The notes below the pieces were generated by a model that was given only the letters and a program-made list of their open reading frames with translations, ran no database searches and was not told the DNA's origin. The position numbers and the translations under genes were made by a program. 64,000 bases of DNA from JBBRHQ01 sp963738305 (GTDB taxonomy: Bacteria; Actinomycetota; Thermoleophilia; Solirubrobacterales; 70-9), in the NCBI GenBank assembly GCA_963738305.1, contig CAVTVU010000011.1, forward strand, positions 186,001 to 250,000, read 5' to 3'. Positions within the stretch are counted from its first letter, which is position 1; each line of letters opens with the position of its first letter. Of this stretch, positions 36,028-44,410 are shown piece after piece.

Positions 36028-36984
36028 ATGATGGAATCGGCGACGATCCGGCGAGCCCCGCCGCTTCCCGGCCTGGTCCAGCTGGGGCTGATCGGGCTGC
36101 TGATCCTGCTCGCCGCCGTGGCCTGGGCAGTCACGGACGGCCAGATGGCCGGCATGGATGCGGGGCCCGGGACCGATCCCGGAGCGCTCGGCTTCTTCCT
36201 CGGCGTGTGGGTCGTGATGATGGCCGCGATGATGTTCCCGTCGATCGCGCCGATGGTGATGATGTACGTCCGCATGCAGGAGGGGCGGCGGGCGCACGGT
36301 CAGGGTGTGATCGCTGCCGGGACCGTGCTGTTCGTCGCCGGCTACCTGCTCGCCTGGACGGCGGCAGGCCTGCTCGGCTACGCGATCTATCAACTCGGCC
36401 GAGAGGTGACGGGGGATGTCTTCTCCTGGGATAACGCTGGGCCCTATCTGGCGGGCGGGATCCTTATCGCTGCCGCGGTGTACCAGCTCACCCCGCTGAA
36501 GGACGTCTGCCTTCGCCACTGCCGGAGCCCCTTCGCCTTCCTGATGCACCATTGGCGCCCCGGGGCATTCGGAAGCCTGCGAATGGGAGTGGTCCACGGC
36601 GGCTGGTGCGTCGGCTGTTGCTGGGCACTGATGGCCGCCCTCTTCGCGCTCGGATTGATGAGCCTGGGCTGGATGGCGCTGATCGCGGCCCTGATTGCGG
36701 CGGAAAAGCTCCTGCCATGGGAGGCGGCTGCGAATCGCGGCATCGCGTTGCTGCTCCTGGTCCTCGGTTTGAGCGTCGCCTTTGTCCCGGCCAGTGTTCC
36801 GGGGCTGATCCTTCCAGGCTCGCCCGAGGCGATGGGCGCGATGGAGCGGATGGGCTCGATGAGCGATGGTTCGGATCAGGGTTCGATGCAGGGCGAACCG
36901 ATGAAGGGCGATCAGATGAAACGCGAAGCGATGCCTGACGAGCCGATGAACGATGGCTCGCAGAGCAGGAGCCCGATGCGCTGA
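36028..36984 (+). CDS. DUF2182 integral membrane protein with Met-rich C-terminal tail
   Basis: 318 residues starting at ATG 36028. About eight helices are seen; VVMMAAMMFPSIAPMVMMY is the Met-rich DUF2182 signature and HHWRPGAFGSLRMGVVHGGW carries a conserved His pair. The tail (about 268-318) is hydrophilic and carries roughly ten methionines in a repeating pattern such as GSMQGEPMKGDQMKREAMP, like Met-rich metal-binding segments of copper proteins. Function is unknown; copper or another soft metal is inference. It forms an operon with the DUF1326 gene. Its last codons run into tRNA-like fragment B. Confidence 0.85.
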   Translation: MMESATIRRAPPLPGLVQLGLIGLLILLAAVAWAVTDGQMAGMDAGPGTDPGALGFFLGVWVVMMAAMMFPSIAPMVMMYVRMQEGRRAHGQGVIAAGTVLFVAGYLLAWTAAGLLGYAIYQLGREVTGDVFSWDNAGPYLAGGILIAAAVYQLTPLKDVCLRHCRSPFAFLMHHWRPGAFGSLRMGVVHGGWCVGCCWALMAALFALGLMSLGWMALIAALIAAEKLLPWEAAANRGIALLLLVLGLSVAFVPASVPGLILPGSPEAMGAMERMGSMSDGSDQGSMQGEPMKGDQMKREAMPDEPMNDGSQSRSPMR

Positions 36985-37013
36985 TTCGAACCCGCGAGGC
37001 GCCCTGAGAGCCC
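36983..37013 (-). other. tRNA-Ser-like fragment B
   Basis: On the minus strand this reads a variable-arm remnant, GGCGCCTCGCGGGTTCGAATC and then unrelated sequence. It shares the GGCGCCTCG and GGTTCGAATC blocks with fragments A and C but lacks the acceptor strand. It overlaps the last two bases of the DUF2182 gene. It is the shortest and most eroded of three copies that all point the same way. Confidence 0.45.
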
Positions 37014-37027
37014 GCTACCGTTTCCCT

Positions 37028-37294
37028 GTGAGCAACCAGCGAGTTCCCGGTGGGGTCGTGCACAAGCTACCTCGAGATCTGCGCGAGGCGCTGATCGCCA
37101 ACGGCACGGCACTCGACGCCTGGAAGGACATCACACCCTTGGCCCGCAACGAGTTCATCTGCTGGGTCGAGGATGCCAAGCGCGAGACGACGCGAGAACG
37201 CCGCATTCGTCGGACCCAGGAGGAGCTTGAGGAGGGCCAGCGCCGGCCCTGTTGCTGGCCGGGGTGCAAGCACCGCGAGCGCACCGGCAGCTAG
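37028..37294 (+). CDS. YdeI/OmpD-associated-like small protein
   Basis: 88 residues from GTG 37028. The sequence HKLPRDLREALIANGTALDA, then AWKDITPLARNEFICWVEDA and KRETTRERRIRRTQEEL, matches the C-terminal domain of the YdeI/OmdA family. Family members have been linked to stress and bacteriocin tolerance; the mechanism is unclear. Three Cys near the end (CCWPGCKHR) are an unusual addition and could bind zinc. The start just after the tRNA-like fragment B means its original upstream region may have been replaced. Confidence 0.7.
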   Translation: MSNQRVPGGVVHKLPRDLREALIANGTALDAWKDITPLARNEFICWVEDAKRETTRERRIRRTQEELEEGQRRPCCWPGCKHRERTGS

Positions 37295-37453
37295 TAGTCG
37301 GCGCAAGAAGCGCGTTGGAAACGTTTTCGACCCGCTATCGAAACGGGCCTTGGACAGGATCGGCACCAGATTCTCCGCATTTAGCCGGGGATCGCTGACG
37401 GGTCAAGCAAACGAGGGAGATCTGTTGAAGGGTTTGGCGAAGGGAGATTTTCC

Positions 37454-38077
37454 ATGCAGGCGCTAGGGACGGCGGAGCGATCGGTCGGCCGGCAGGACCC
37501 AAACGGGGGCAGAGGAGAGCCCGATCAGGACGGCCTCGTCGCCGACGCGGTCTCCCGGGCAAAGGAAGGCGACACGGAGGCGCTTCACTTCCTCTACGTG
37601 CGCTATGCCCCCGACGTTCTGGGCTACGTGATGAGCATCGTCAAGGACCATCACGAGGCAGAGGACATAACCCAGGACGTCTTCATCAAGCTGATGACGG
37701 TGATCAAGAAGTACGAGGCGCGCCAGGAGGTCCCCTTTGCGGCCTGGATCCTGCGGGTCTCGCGAAACGCGGCGCTGGACCGGATGCGGGCCCGCCGGGC
37801 GATCCCCACCGAGGAGGTGCGGGTCACCGACTCCGGGGCGGGCCAGATCAGCTCAGAGCGGGTCAACGACCTAAACCAGGCGCTCGACGAGCTGCCCGAG
37901 GGCCAGCGCGAGGTATTGGTGCTGCGCCACATCGTCGGGCTCTCGCCGATCGAGATCGCCGACGCGCTGGGCAAGACCGAGAGCTCGGTGCACGGGCTTC
38001 ACCATCGTGGCCGGCGCACCCTGCAATCGGCGCTGGTCGAGCTGGGCGCGGCGCCGGTGGTCTTCCCGGGGGTTTAG
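37454..38077 (+). CDS. RNA polymerase sigma factor, ECF type
   Basis: 207 residues starting at ATG 37454 behind a GAAGGGAG ribosome binding site. Region 2 is seen at about 35-105 (LHFLYVRYAPDVLGYVMSIV, DHHEAEDITQDVFIKLM) and region 4 at about 140-195 (LDELPEGQREVLVLRHIVGL, then PIEIADALGKTESSVHGLHH). ECF sigmas redirect RNA polymerase to stress or envelope genes. An anti-sigma gene usually follows; here the next gene is convergent, so control is unknown. A weak inverted repeat (37322-37345) lies upstream. Confidence 0.9.
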   Translation: MQALGTAERSVGRQDPNGGRGEPDQDGLVADAVSRAKEGDTEALHFLYVRYAPDVLGYVMSIVKDHHEAEDITQDVFIKLMTVIKKYEARQEVPFAAWILRVSRNAALDRMRARRAIPTEEVRVTDSGAGQISSERVNDLNQALDELPEGQREVLVLRHIVGLSPIEIADALGKTESSVHGLHHRGRRTLQSALVELGAAPVVFPGV

Positions 38078-38087
38078 CGGCTCCTCG

Positions 38088-39785
38088 TCAGCGCTCGCAG
38101 CGCCTCTCGGAGTCCCTGCCGGGGCCGCCCCTGCAGAGATCCGCTTGTGGCCCGCCGTTCAAGCGGTCAGATCCCTTGTTGCCGAACAGCTTGTCGCGCC
38201 CTCCCTGTCCGAACAGCTTGTCGCGCCCTCCCTGTCCGAACAGTCTGTCGCGCCCGGACCCGCCGGTCAGCCGGTCAGCTCCGGCGCCCCCGGTGGCCTT
38301 GTCATTGCCGCGGCCGCCATTCACCCGATCCCTGCCGCCCCCGGCGCAGATCAGGTCATTGCCGCCCAGGGACCTGACCGTGTCACTGCCCCCGAGCGCG
38401 ACGATCACGTCGCGCCCGCGAGTTCCCTTCAGGGCATCGCGGCCCGACGTGCCGACCACGGTCGCGGCCCGGCCTGAGCAGCTGCCGACTCCGATCTTGA
38501 CGGTCCCGGTGTCGGTGCCGAAGCCGAAGTCGTCGAAGCTCGTGAAGATGATCCTGTCGGTGCCCTTGAAGCCCGGGTTCGGCGTGTACTTGACCGTGGA
38601 GGGGTTCGCGAGAGGCGCGTCGTCGCTCGTAGTTCCGTGTTGCGGGCCGCCGTCGTTGGCGACGAAGCCGTTGGGATCGGTTTGCTCATAGGCGGGGCCG
38701 GTGTCGGTGCACTCGAGCTCGATCGTGATCGGCGTGCCCGGAGTCGTGTTGACCGTGCTATCCGGGCATTCGGGGCTGCCGTCGGGCGCCCAGTCAGGGT
38801 TGCCGTCGAAGTGTCCGGCCACGTCTTCGAGCGGCACGGGGAAGGGGCTGGTGTCGTCGGCCCGCTCCATCACCAGCGCGCCGGAGGTGAAGGTTCCTCT
38901 GACGTAAGCGATGTACTGCCCGTCCGGCGACCAGGTGCAGTTGATGTCGCCCTGCGCGGCGTCATCGGAGATGTCGGTGAGCCCCGTACCGGTCGCGAGG
39001 TTGACCGTATAGATCTCAGCCGTCGAGGTGTTCCCCGGAGTGGTCTGCAACGTGAAGCACAGCTTTGACCCGTCGGGGGAGATCGAGGGTTGATACTCGT
39101 CGATGCCGCTCGCCGCCTGCACGGGCGTTTCTGCCCCGCCCCCAGCCGGCTTCTTGACGATGTCGAGGTATTGGGGATTCGGGTTGTCCTTCGCGTAGTA
39201 GATCGTGCTGGAGTCAGGGCTCCAGGCCGGCTTGAACTCCCGTATCGAGCTGGTGGTCAGCGGCACCGCCGCAGCCGAGGTTCCGACGGTCTTGACCATG
39301 ATGTTTCGGTCAACGCTGTTGTCGGTTGGCTGCTGCTCGTATGCGATCCGGGTCCCGTCCGGAGACCAGGCCGGGTGGTCCGAGCTGATGCTGTCCCCCA
39401 CCTGGGTGGCGTCGAGCGGGGTGAGCGTGCCGGACACGAGGTCTCGCACGAAAAGGTCGTAATCCTCGGTTGCCGGCGTCCCGGGGGTGCCGTTGGCGAA
39501 GACGATCCTCGTGCGGTCGGGCGACCAGCTGCCGTGGCGGCTCTGCCCTCCGAGCGGGGTGATCGGAGGCGAAGCCGTCCCGAAGCCGGTACTGCCGATC
39601 ACCGGGCGCACGTAGAGGCGAGCGGTCGAGTCATCGCCCGCCGTTGCGCCACGCCCGCTGGTGAAGACGATCCTCCCATTCCTTCCCGAGAGCACGGCGT
39701 TGGCCGGCACCACGAGGACCGCTGATCCCCCGATCACGAGCGCGAAGACCAGTAGTCGTCGCACCACGAGATCCGACCCTATCAC
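38088..39785 (-). CDS. Secreted TolB-like propeller protein with RTX calcium-binding tail
   Basis: 565 residues from GTG 39785. A signal peptide (LLVFALVIGGSAVLVVPANA) is followed by WD40-like PD40/TolB repeats (GSWSPDRTRIVFA, HPAWSPDGTRIAYE, PAWSPDSSTIYYA, PSISPDGSKLCF, CTWSPDGQYIAYV). A cadherin-like segment (VKYTPNPGFKGTDRIIFTSF) comes next, then about ten RTX nonapeptides such as GGSGRDRLFGQGGRDKLFG, ending in GGPGRDSERRCER. RTX repeats bind calcium and fold outside the cell. No type I secretion gene is adjacent and a Sec signal is present. The gene converges with the sigma factor gene 10 bases away. Confidence 0.88.
   Translation of the reverse strand: MIGSDLVVRRLLVFALVIGGSAVLVVPANAVLSGRNGRIVFTSGRGATAGDDSTARLYVRPVIGSTGFGTASPPITPLGGQSRHGSWSPDRTRIVFANGTPGTPATEDYDLFVRDLVSGTLTPLDATQVGDSISSDHPAWSPDGTRIAYEQQPTDNSVDRNIMVKTVGTSAAAVPLTTSSIREFKPAWSPDSSTIYYAKDNPNPQYLDIVKKPAGGGAETPVQAASGIDEYQPSISPDGSKLCFTLQTTPGNTSTAEIYTVNLATGTGLTDISDDAAQGDINCTWSPDGQYIAYVRGTFTSGALVMERADDTSPFPVPLEDVAGHFDGNPDWAPDGSPECPDSTVNTTPGTPITIELECTDTGPAYEQTDPNGFVANDGGPQHGTTSDDAPLANPSTVKYTPNPGFKGTDRIIFTSFDDFGFGTDTGTVKIGVGSCSGRAATVVGTSGRDALKGTRGRDVIVALGGSDTVRSLGGNDLICAGGGRDRVNGGRGNDKATGGAGADRLTGGSGRDRLFGQGGRDKLFGQGGRDKLFGNKGSDRLNGGPQADLCRGGPGRDSERRCER
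38183..38236 (-). repeat. Exact 27-bp tandem duplication inside RTX coding region
   Basis: Two adjacent identical 27-base units (38183-38209 and 38210-38236) each encode one nine-residue RTX turn, FGQGGRDKL. A third diverged unit follows. Exact identity at DNA level, unlike the neighbouring diverged RTX units, suggests a recent slippage duplication that adds one calcium-binding turn. Confidence 0.8.
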
Positions 39786-39829
39786 CGAGGAGGCCTGCCT
39801 AGCGCCTCAGCAATCAGGGGCTAGAACAT

Positions 39830-39861
39830 CCGGCCGCCCGGCCGGCGCGCTGGCAGCGCGC
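39830..39861 (-). terminator. Two adjacent perfect hairpins after the secreted protein gene
   Basis: Immediately downstream of the stop at 39865 the minus strand contains GCGCGCTGCCAGCGCGC (7-bp stem, 3-base loop), then CCGGCCGGGCGGCCGG (6-bp stem, 4-base loop). No U-run follows, which is common in high-GC actinobacteria. They separate two same-strand genes and probably end or weaken transcription. Confidence 0.45.
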
Positions 39862-39864
39862 GAT

Positions 39865-40779
39865 TTATTTACGAGCGCCGAGACGGGTGCAGTACCCGAT
39901 CACGCTCAAAGGCGCCGCCGGACCGCCGGTGTCGCCCTCGGCGAAGGCGGTGACACCCCACCGTCGGGGACCGAGCGGCCCCGAGGAGATCGGCAACGCG
40001 ACTGCGGCTCCGCTCTGGGTGCCCACAAGACGAGCCACGAACCCGCCCCCGACCAGGGCCCAATTGCGAGGGCACCTCGACGCCTTGGCGCTTTGAGAGT
40101 GAGTCTTGAACTGAAGGGCCGCGTCAACCCTTTGATTCCGCATTACGATCGTCCCGCAATAGGCGAATGCCGTCAGGCGGCCCTGACCTTGGACGAGGCG
40201 AAGCGCGCTCACCCGCCAGGCGCGGTATCTCCTGGCGGAGGAGAGGACGACCTCGGCCGGCCCGTCGCTGGAGGAGAGATTGTTGACGGAGAGCTTGAAT
40301 CCGCCGGAGATCGGATGGCTGCCGGGCGCGCACTTCGCGCTGGCGCTTCCCACATTCAAGCCGGCCTTGCTGTTCCCCACCAGGGTCCGGTGGGCAGTGG
40401 CGACGCCGAGCGGCGAAGCGATCCGGGCGCAACGGACATAGGCCGTCAGGGCCACTGGATCCGAACCGCCGCCGAGCTTGTAGGCGGCGACCTTCCAACT
40501 TCTCGGACCCTCCTTGCGGGATAGATACGGCAAGAGTGCGGTTACGTCTTTCTCAGCCGCGTTGACCTCGGGCAGCTGATATCCGCCCCCGATCGCGCGG
40601 GTCCCCTGCGGGCATGAGACGGTCACTGCCCCGGTGCTTCCGCTGGGTCCGCGAACCTCCTTGGAGGCTTGCTTCGTCGTGTTCGGGCCCGTTGCTGCTC
40701 CCGCGGGTGTCGCTCCGAGCAGGAGCGCGGTGGCGAAGGTAGCTGGCAGCGTTGCCTTGAGGAGTCTGAGATTGACCAT
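39865..40779 (-). CDS. Secreted protein with three internal Cys/Gly repeats
   Basis: 304 residues starting at ATG 40779, with GGGAG eight bases upstream. A signal peptide (TFATALLLGATPAGAA) is followed by three similar segments of about 85 residues. Each has a Cys-Pro start (VSCPQGTRAIGGGYQL; AKCAPGSHPISGGFKLS; SRCPRNWALVGGGFVA), an aromatic strand (RSWKVAAYKL; RAWRVSALRL; RRWGVTAFAE) and a closing Cys (VRCAR; AYCGT; GYCTR). The cysteine pair in each unit likely forms a disulfide. Function is unknown. Confidence 0.75.
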   Translation of the reverse strand: MVNLRLLKATLPATFATALLLGATPAGAATGPNTTKQASKEVRGPSGSTGAVTVSCPQGTRAIGGGYQLPEVNAAEKDVTALLPYLSRKEGPRSWKVAAYKLGGGSDPVALTAYVRCARIASPLGVATAHRTLVGNSKAGLNVGSASAKCAPGSHPISGGFKLSVNNLSSSDGPAEVVLSSARRYRAWRVSALRLVQGQGRLTAFAYCGTIVMRNQRVDAALQFKTHSQSAKASRCPRNWALVGGGFVARLVGTQSGAAVALPISSGPLGPRRWGVTAFAEGDTGGPAAPLSVIGYCTRLGARK

Positions 40780-41049
40780 TCGCTCCCATCGGCAACCTGG
40801 TGGGCAAGCTTGAGATCTGCGATCGCACAGCGCCCTTGGCGCAACATGGCAGCCAGGCGATCCCCGCGTCGTCCAGTCAACGCGGACGATCGCATGCATC
40901 ATTGGCTCGAGAAAGCGTTGTAGCTCGCGCTAGGAGCGACGTGGTTCGCCGCGGGCAAGGTGGGTCTAGTGTCCCGGGGAATCGTCGCTGCGACCATGGA
41001 CCCGTCAATCGGAGGCTCCGCCCTTACCGCTACCGAGGCCTCCGAGGCG

Positions 41050-41142
41050 CATGACCCGCTACGTGATCGATCCGCCCACCCTCTTGCACCTGATTACGGC
41101 GGACGCCCGACTCGATCCCGAGCACCAGCTCGTCGCCCCCCA
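41050..41142 (+). pseudogene. N-terminal fragment of a VapC-like PIN-domain toxin
   Basis: An ATG at 41050 opens MTRYVIDPPTLLHLITADAR and then LDPEHQLVAPHQLQ, which resembles the first 34 residues of a PIN-domain VapC-type ribonuclease, including the early Asp. After that the reading enters the antisense of the VOC gene and similarity ends. No antitoxin gene was recognised upstream; the 270 bases between 40780 and 41049 show nothing clear. I read it as a toxin gene cut by a deletion or rearrangement. Confidence 0.4.
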
Positions 41143-41880
41143 TCAGCTCCAGTGGTTGACGACCTCGACGTTGTGCCCGTCGGGGTCGAGGACGAACGCG
41201 CCGTAGTAGCCCGGGTGGTACACGGGCCGCTCGCCGGGCCCGCCGTTGTCCTCGTATCTGGCGGCGAGCGCCGCGGCGTGGAAGGACCGCACGGTCGCGT
41301 CGTTCCCAGCGGGGAAGGCTAGGTGAACGTGCTCGGTAAGTGGCCGCTCGTCGTCGATCAGCGAGAAGCTGTAGTCGCCGCCGACGAACTGCACGCGCCC
41401 GGGCTCATCGTCGCCCAGGCGGATCCCCGCGTGCGGCGCGATCGTCGCGTAGAAGCGCTTGGACGCCTCGAGGTCGGTGACGCGGATCCACAGGTGATCG
41501 ATGCTGCCTGAGGGCACCGGGCTCGACCGCTCGCCGTGGACGGCCTCGGCGCTGTTGCCGTCCGGGTCGAGCAGGAAGCCGCCGTAGTAATCGGGTCCGT
41601 AGATCGTGCGCGGCCCGGGCGCGCCGTCGTCGCGGAAGCCGGCGTCGATCCCCGCCTGCCAGAAGGCGTCCACCGCCTCGCGGGTCGGCGCACGGAAACC
41701 GACGTGCAGACCGCGGGTGAGCGCGTGCTCGCGGTCCGTGGGGCCGATGGCCCAGTCCTCCCACTCGACAAGCTCGGCGTCCGCGTGGCTAGGCTCGACG
41801 CCCACCACGGAGAGCACGGTGCGGTAGAAGCGCTCGGACGCGGCCAGGTCCGAGACGGCGATGCCGACGTGGTCGAACAC
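41143..41880 (-). CDS. Tandem VOC/glyoxalase-fold protein
   Basis: 245 residues starting at GTG 41880. Two VOC domains are seen, the first at 1-115 (FDHVGIAVSDLAASERFY, ending LLDPDGNSAEAVHG) and the second at about 125-245 (SIDHLWIRVTDLEASKRFY, ending VLDPDGHNVEVVNH). Metal-binding residues would be His and Glu at the start and end of each half (DHVG/AEAV, DHLW/VEVV). The superfamily includes glyoxalases, dioxygenases and antibiotic-binding proteins; the substrate is unknown. It ends exactly where the VapC-like fragment begins on the other strand. Confidence 0.85.
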   Translation of the reverse strand: MFDHVGIAVSDLAASERFYRTVLSVVGVEPSHADAELVEWEDWAIGPTDREHALTRGLHVGFRAPTREAVDAFWQAGIDAGFRDDGAPGPRTIYGPDYYGGFLLDPDGNSAEAVHGERSSPVPSGSIDHLWIRVTDLEASKRFYATIAPHAGIRLGDDEPGRVQFVGGDYSFSLIDDERPLTEHVHLAFPAGNDATVRSFHAAALAARYEDNGGPGERPVYHPGYYGAFVLDPDGHNVEVVNHWS

Positions 41881-41982
41881 TCCGCGAGGCTACCGTCGCG
41901 GGCATGCTCGGGCTCGAGACCCACAAGGGAGGCGACCGGGAGGCGGAGCGTTTGGCAAACCGGGCTTCCCCGTCGGCGGGAC

Positions 41983-42549
41983 TCACAGAAGGAACGGGAT
42001 GATGGCGTGGACACGCGCCTTGTACTGGGCATAGGCCTTGGGAAAGTGGCTACTCATGATCCGCTCCTCCTCCCCGGCCTTCCACCAAAGCGCTCCGCAG
42101 AATGCAGCGAGCACGACGAAGCCGAAGGCCCGTCCGTAGTTGATCGCCGTGCCAAGCGCCATCACGATCAGACCGGTGTAGATCGGATGCCGTGACAGCG
42201 CGTAGGGGCCGGACTCGATCAGCTCGTGGTCTTGCTTGAAGGTCACCTCCGCACTCCAGTTGCGCCCCAGCGCAATCCGAGCCCAGACCGTGAAGGCGGC
42301 TCCAGCGAGGACGATGCAGTCGGTCACGACCCCCAGCGCCGTCGTCGTGTGCCATAGCTCCGACTTCGCAGAAACGTGCAGGAGTCGCGCGCCGGCGAGC
42401 AGTCCCGCGATCAGGAGGACGGCCACGAGGCGGTAGGAGACCCATCCTCCGCGCTCGACCGTCCGCTTGGTCGTGAACGCCATGGCGACCCAGAAGACCA
42501 GCCAGGCAACCCAGCAAACCTGAATGAAGAGCCACGTCGGGTCGTTCAT
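41983..42549 (-). CDS. Isoprenylcysteine carboxyl-methyltransferase/PEMT-like membrane protein
   Basis: 188 residues starting at ATG 42549. About five hydrophobic helices are present. The C-terminal part GPYALSRHPIYTGLIVMALG and EEERIMSSHFPKAYAQYKAR is the signature of the ICMT/phospholipid methyltransferase family, where Arg-His-Pro and Glu-Glu form the S-adenosylmethionine site. Bacterial members methylate unknown lipids or small molecules. It is divergent from the FAD oxidoreductase gene, with 59 bases between. Confidence 0.85.
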   Translation of the reverse strand: MNDPTWLFIQVCWVAWLVFWVAMAFTTKRTVERGGWVSYRLVAVLLIAGLLAGARLLHVSAKSELWHTTTALGVVTDCIVLAGAAFTVWARIALGRNWSAEVTFKQDHELIESGPYALSRHPIYTGLIVMALGTAINYGRAFGFVVLAAFCGALWWKAGEEERIMSSHFPKAYAQYKARVHAIIPFLL

Positions 42550-42608
42550 CTCTCGTGCCCAGGATCCGCGCCGTCGGGTATAGCCGGATTATCTCGTCCG
42601 GCTCGACG

Positions 42609-43487
42609 ATGTCGCAGAAGAACGTGGTAATGCTCTTGGCGGATGGGGGGCATGAAAAGTGGGAAGCCGTTGTCGTTGGTGGCGGTGCAGCCGGTCTCAG
42701 CGCAGCGCTCGTCCTCGGTCGCGCACGCAGACGAATCCTCCTGGTCGACCGGGGCGGACAGAGCAATATGGCCGCCGCGCACGTCGGTGGAGGTCTCGGG
42801 TTCGACGGGACCCCGCCCGGCGAGCTGTATGCGAGTGGCAACGCTCAGCTGGCGGCCTATGACTCGGTCATCACGCACGATGCTGAGGTCGCAGACGCCC
42901 GCGTGGACGGGGATGGCTTCGCGCTGGCAGTTGGCGATGACGAGATCCGCACCCGCTCGCTGATCCTGGCCACCGGGATGGACTACGAGGTGCCCGATGT
43001 GCCGGGCTTTCGTGAGCGCTGGGGTGGCGCCGTCTTTCACTGCCCGTTCTGCCACGGCTGGGAGATTCGCGACCGCAAGCTGGCCGTCTATGCCGACGGC
43101 GAGATGGCTGAGCGTCTTGCCATTCTGGCCCGTGGATGGACAGACGACGTGACCGTCGTCGACCCCGGCGAGGTGGCCAGACTGCGGGGTGATGACAACG
43201 AGACGGTCCTGGCCTTGGTTCGGCACGATGGCTCCGAGCTTCCGTGTGAAGCGGTGCTCCTGCATGCGCCGCTGCGCCGCCGTGGTCACATCGCGGAAAG
43301 CATCGGGCTAGAGATCACCGAAGAGGGCCTGGTCGCAATCGACGCGCTCGGCCACACCAGCCTGCCCGGTGTATACGCCGCCGGCGACGTCGCAGTTGCA
43401 CCGCAACAGGTGCCGATCGCCGCCGGCAGCGGCCACATGGCCGGCCTTGTGGCGGTGCGTGAGCTCCTGCTCGGCCGCCCGGCCTAG
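42609..43487 (+). CDS. Thioredoxin-reductase-like FAD/NAD(P) oxidoreductase with CxxC
   Basis: About 292 residues from ATG 42609. FAD motif VVVGGGAAGLSAALVLG is at about 21-37, the redox motif HCPFCHGWE carries a Cys-x2-Cys as in thioredoxin reductases, and GVYAAGDVAV closes the FAD site. The NAD(P) loop (AVYADGEMAERLAI) lacks the usual GxGxxG, so nucleotide binding may be altered. Members of this group (CPxCHGxE) include dithiol oxidases of natural-product pathways and general disulfide reductases. It contrasts with the fused flavoprotein at 23833, which lacks the CxxC. Confidence 0.82.
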   Translation: MSQKNVVMLLADGGHEKWEAVVVGGGAAGLSAALVLGRARRRILLVDRGGQSNMAAAHVGGGLGFDGTPPGELYASGNAQLAAYDSVITHDAEVADARVDGDGFALAVGDDEIRTRSLILATGMDYEVPDVPGFRERWGGAVFHCPFCHGWEIRDRKLAVYADGEMAERLAILARGWTDDVTVVDPGEVARLRGDDNETVLALVRHDGSELPCEAVLLHAPLRRRGHIAESIGLEITEEGLVAIDALGHTSLPGVYAAGDVAVAPQQVPIAAGSGHMAGLVAVRELLLGRPA

Positions 43488-43533
43488 CTGAGGCATTATC
43501 GGCAGGCGGGCGAACTTGAGATGTGATCTGGGC

Positions 43534-44268
43534 CTATGTGGCTGGCTGCCCAGAGAGAACCGCAGAAGGCCTGAACCCCTTCACGATCAGGTAGATCGCG
43601 AACGACGCTTCGAAGACGAACACCGGAATCGCGAAGATGCCCGCTGCGCTGCTGTATATGTCGAAGACGCCGAACACCACCAGGATCTTCGAGGCGAAGA
43701 TCAGCGGGCCGCCGATCAGGCCGACCATCGCGAGTCTCGCCGGCATCAGGCCGGTCGTATACATCAGGTAACCCAGCAGGAGATCGTCGACGCCAACGCA
43801 GAATCCCGGCCCCATCAGGAAGGTCCAATCATGGATCGCGACGAGCGTTCGACCGGCAATCACAAGTGACCCGCTGTTGGCGCCGATCGATCCCGCCAGA
43901 TCGTCACGCAGCGTCAGGACCGACAGGAGGGCGATGAAGCCGACACAGATCATCGTGGACTCGACGATCCGGAAGGCGACGTAACCAAGCGCCATGCGCT
44001 CGTTCTGCCGCTTGAGGATCGGGAACATCACGACCGCCACACCGATTCCGCTGATCGCCAAGAGGACCTCCAGAAGAGCGGCGAACTCGACGCGCCCTTC
44101 GCCGCCCGCTCCGAGGATGTAGTTGTGGTGGTGGAGGATCGAGTGGTAGAGAAGCAATGCCGGAATCGACGTGATGAAGGTGATCGCCATGAACCACCCG
44201 GCCCAGGACGCGGCCCTTCTCTCGCCCGGCGTCGGGAGTGCCGCGCCCGTCTTCATCTCCATCGCCAT
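43534..44268 (-). CDS. DUF4386 family membrane protein
   Basis: 244 residues starting at ATG 44268. Six or seven hydrophobic helices are present. The segment RRAASWAGWFMAITFITSIP near the N-terminus and LTLRDDLAGSIGANSGSLVI plus ALHDWTFLMGP-like AIHDWTFLMGPGFC match DUF4386, a family of unknown function common in actinobacteria. A His-rich loop (HSILHHHNYI) follows the first helix. It converges with the flavin oxidoreductase gene and is divergent from the broken quinone oxidoreductase gene. Confidence 0.75.
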   Translation of the reverse strand: MAMEMKTGAALPTPGERRAASWAGWFMAITFITSIPALLLYHSILHHHNYILGAGGEGRVEFAALLEVLLAISGIGVAVVMFPILKRQNERMALGYVAFRIVESTMICVGFIALLSVLTLRDDLAGSIGANSGSLVIAGRTLVAIHDWTFLMGPGFCVGVDDLLLGYLMYTTGLMPARLAMVGLIGGPLIFASKILVVFGVFDIYSSAAGIFAIPVFVFEASFAIYLIVKGFRPSAVLSGQPAT

Positions 44269-44410
44269 CTTTCTCTCCGTACCCGTCAGGGCGGCGGTGT
44301 AACTGCGGCCGGTTGTGCGGATGGAGGGCAGAGACGCCGCACTCCGGCTCGCGTGCGCCGCGGAGTGTGGGTGGATATTTTCGTGGCCAACCGATTCCGA
44401 GGAGGCGGCG

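Noticed and set aside
37322..37345. Inverted repeat CGTTTTCGA/TCGAAACG upstream of the sigma factor gene
   Set aside because: The arms differ by one missing base, the region is short, and it could equally be chance or a weak terminator; no regulator can be linked to it.
38183..38260. CRISPR-like array
   Set aside because: The 27-base repeats are directly adjacent with no spacers and lie in frame within RTX codons.
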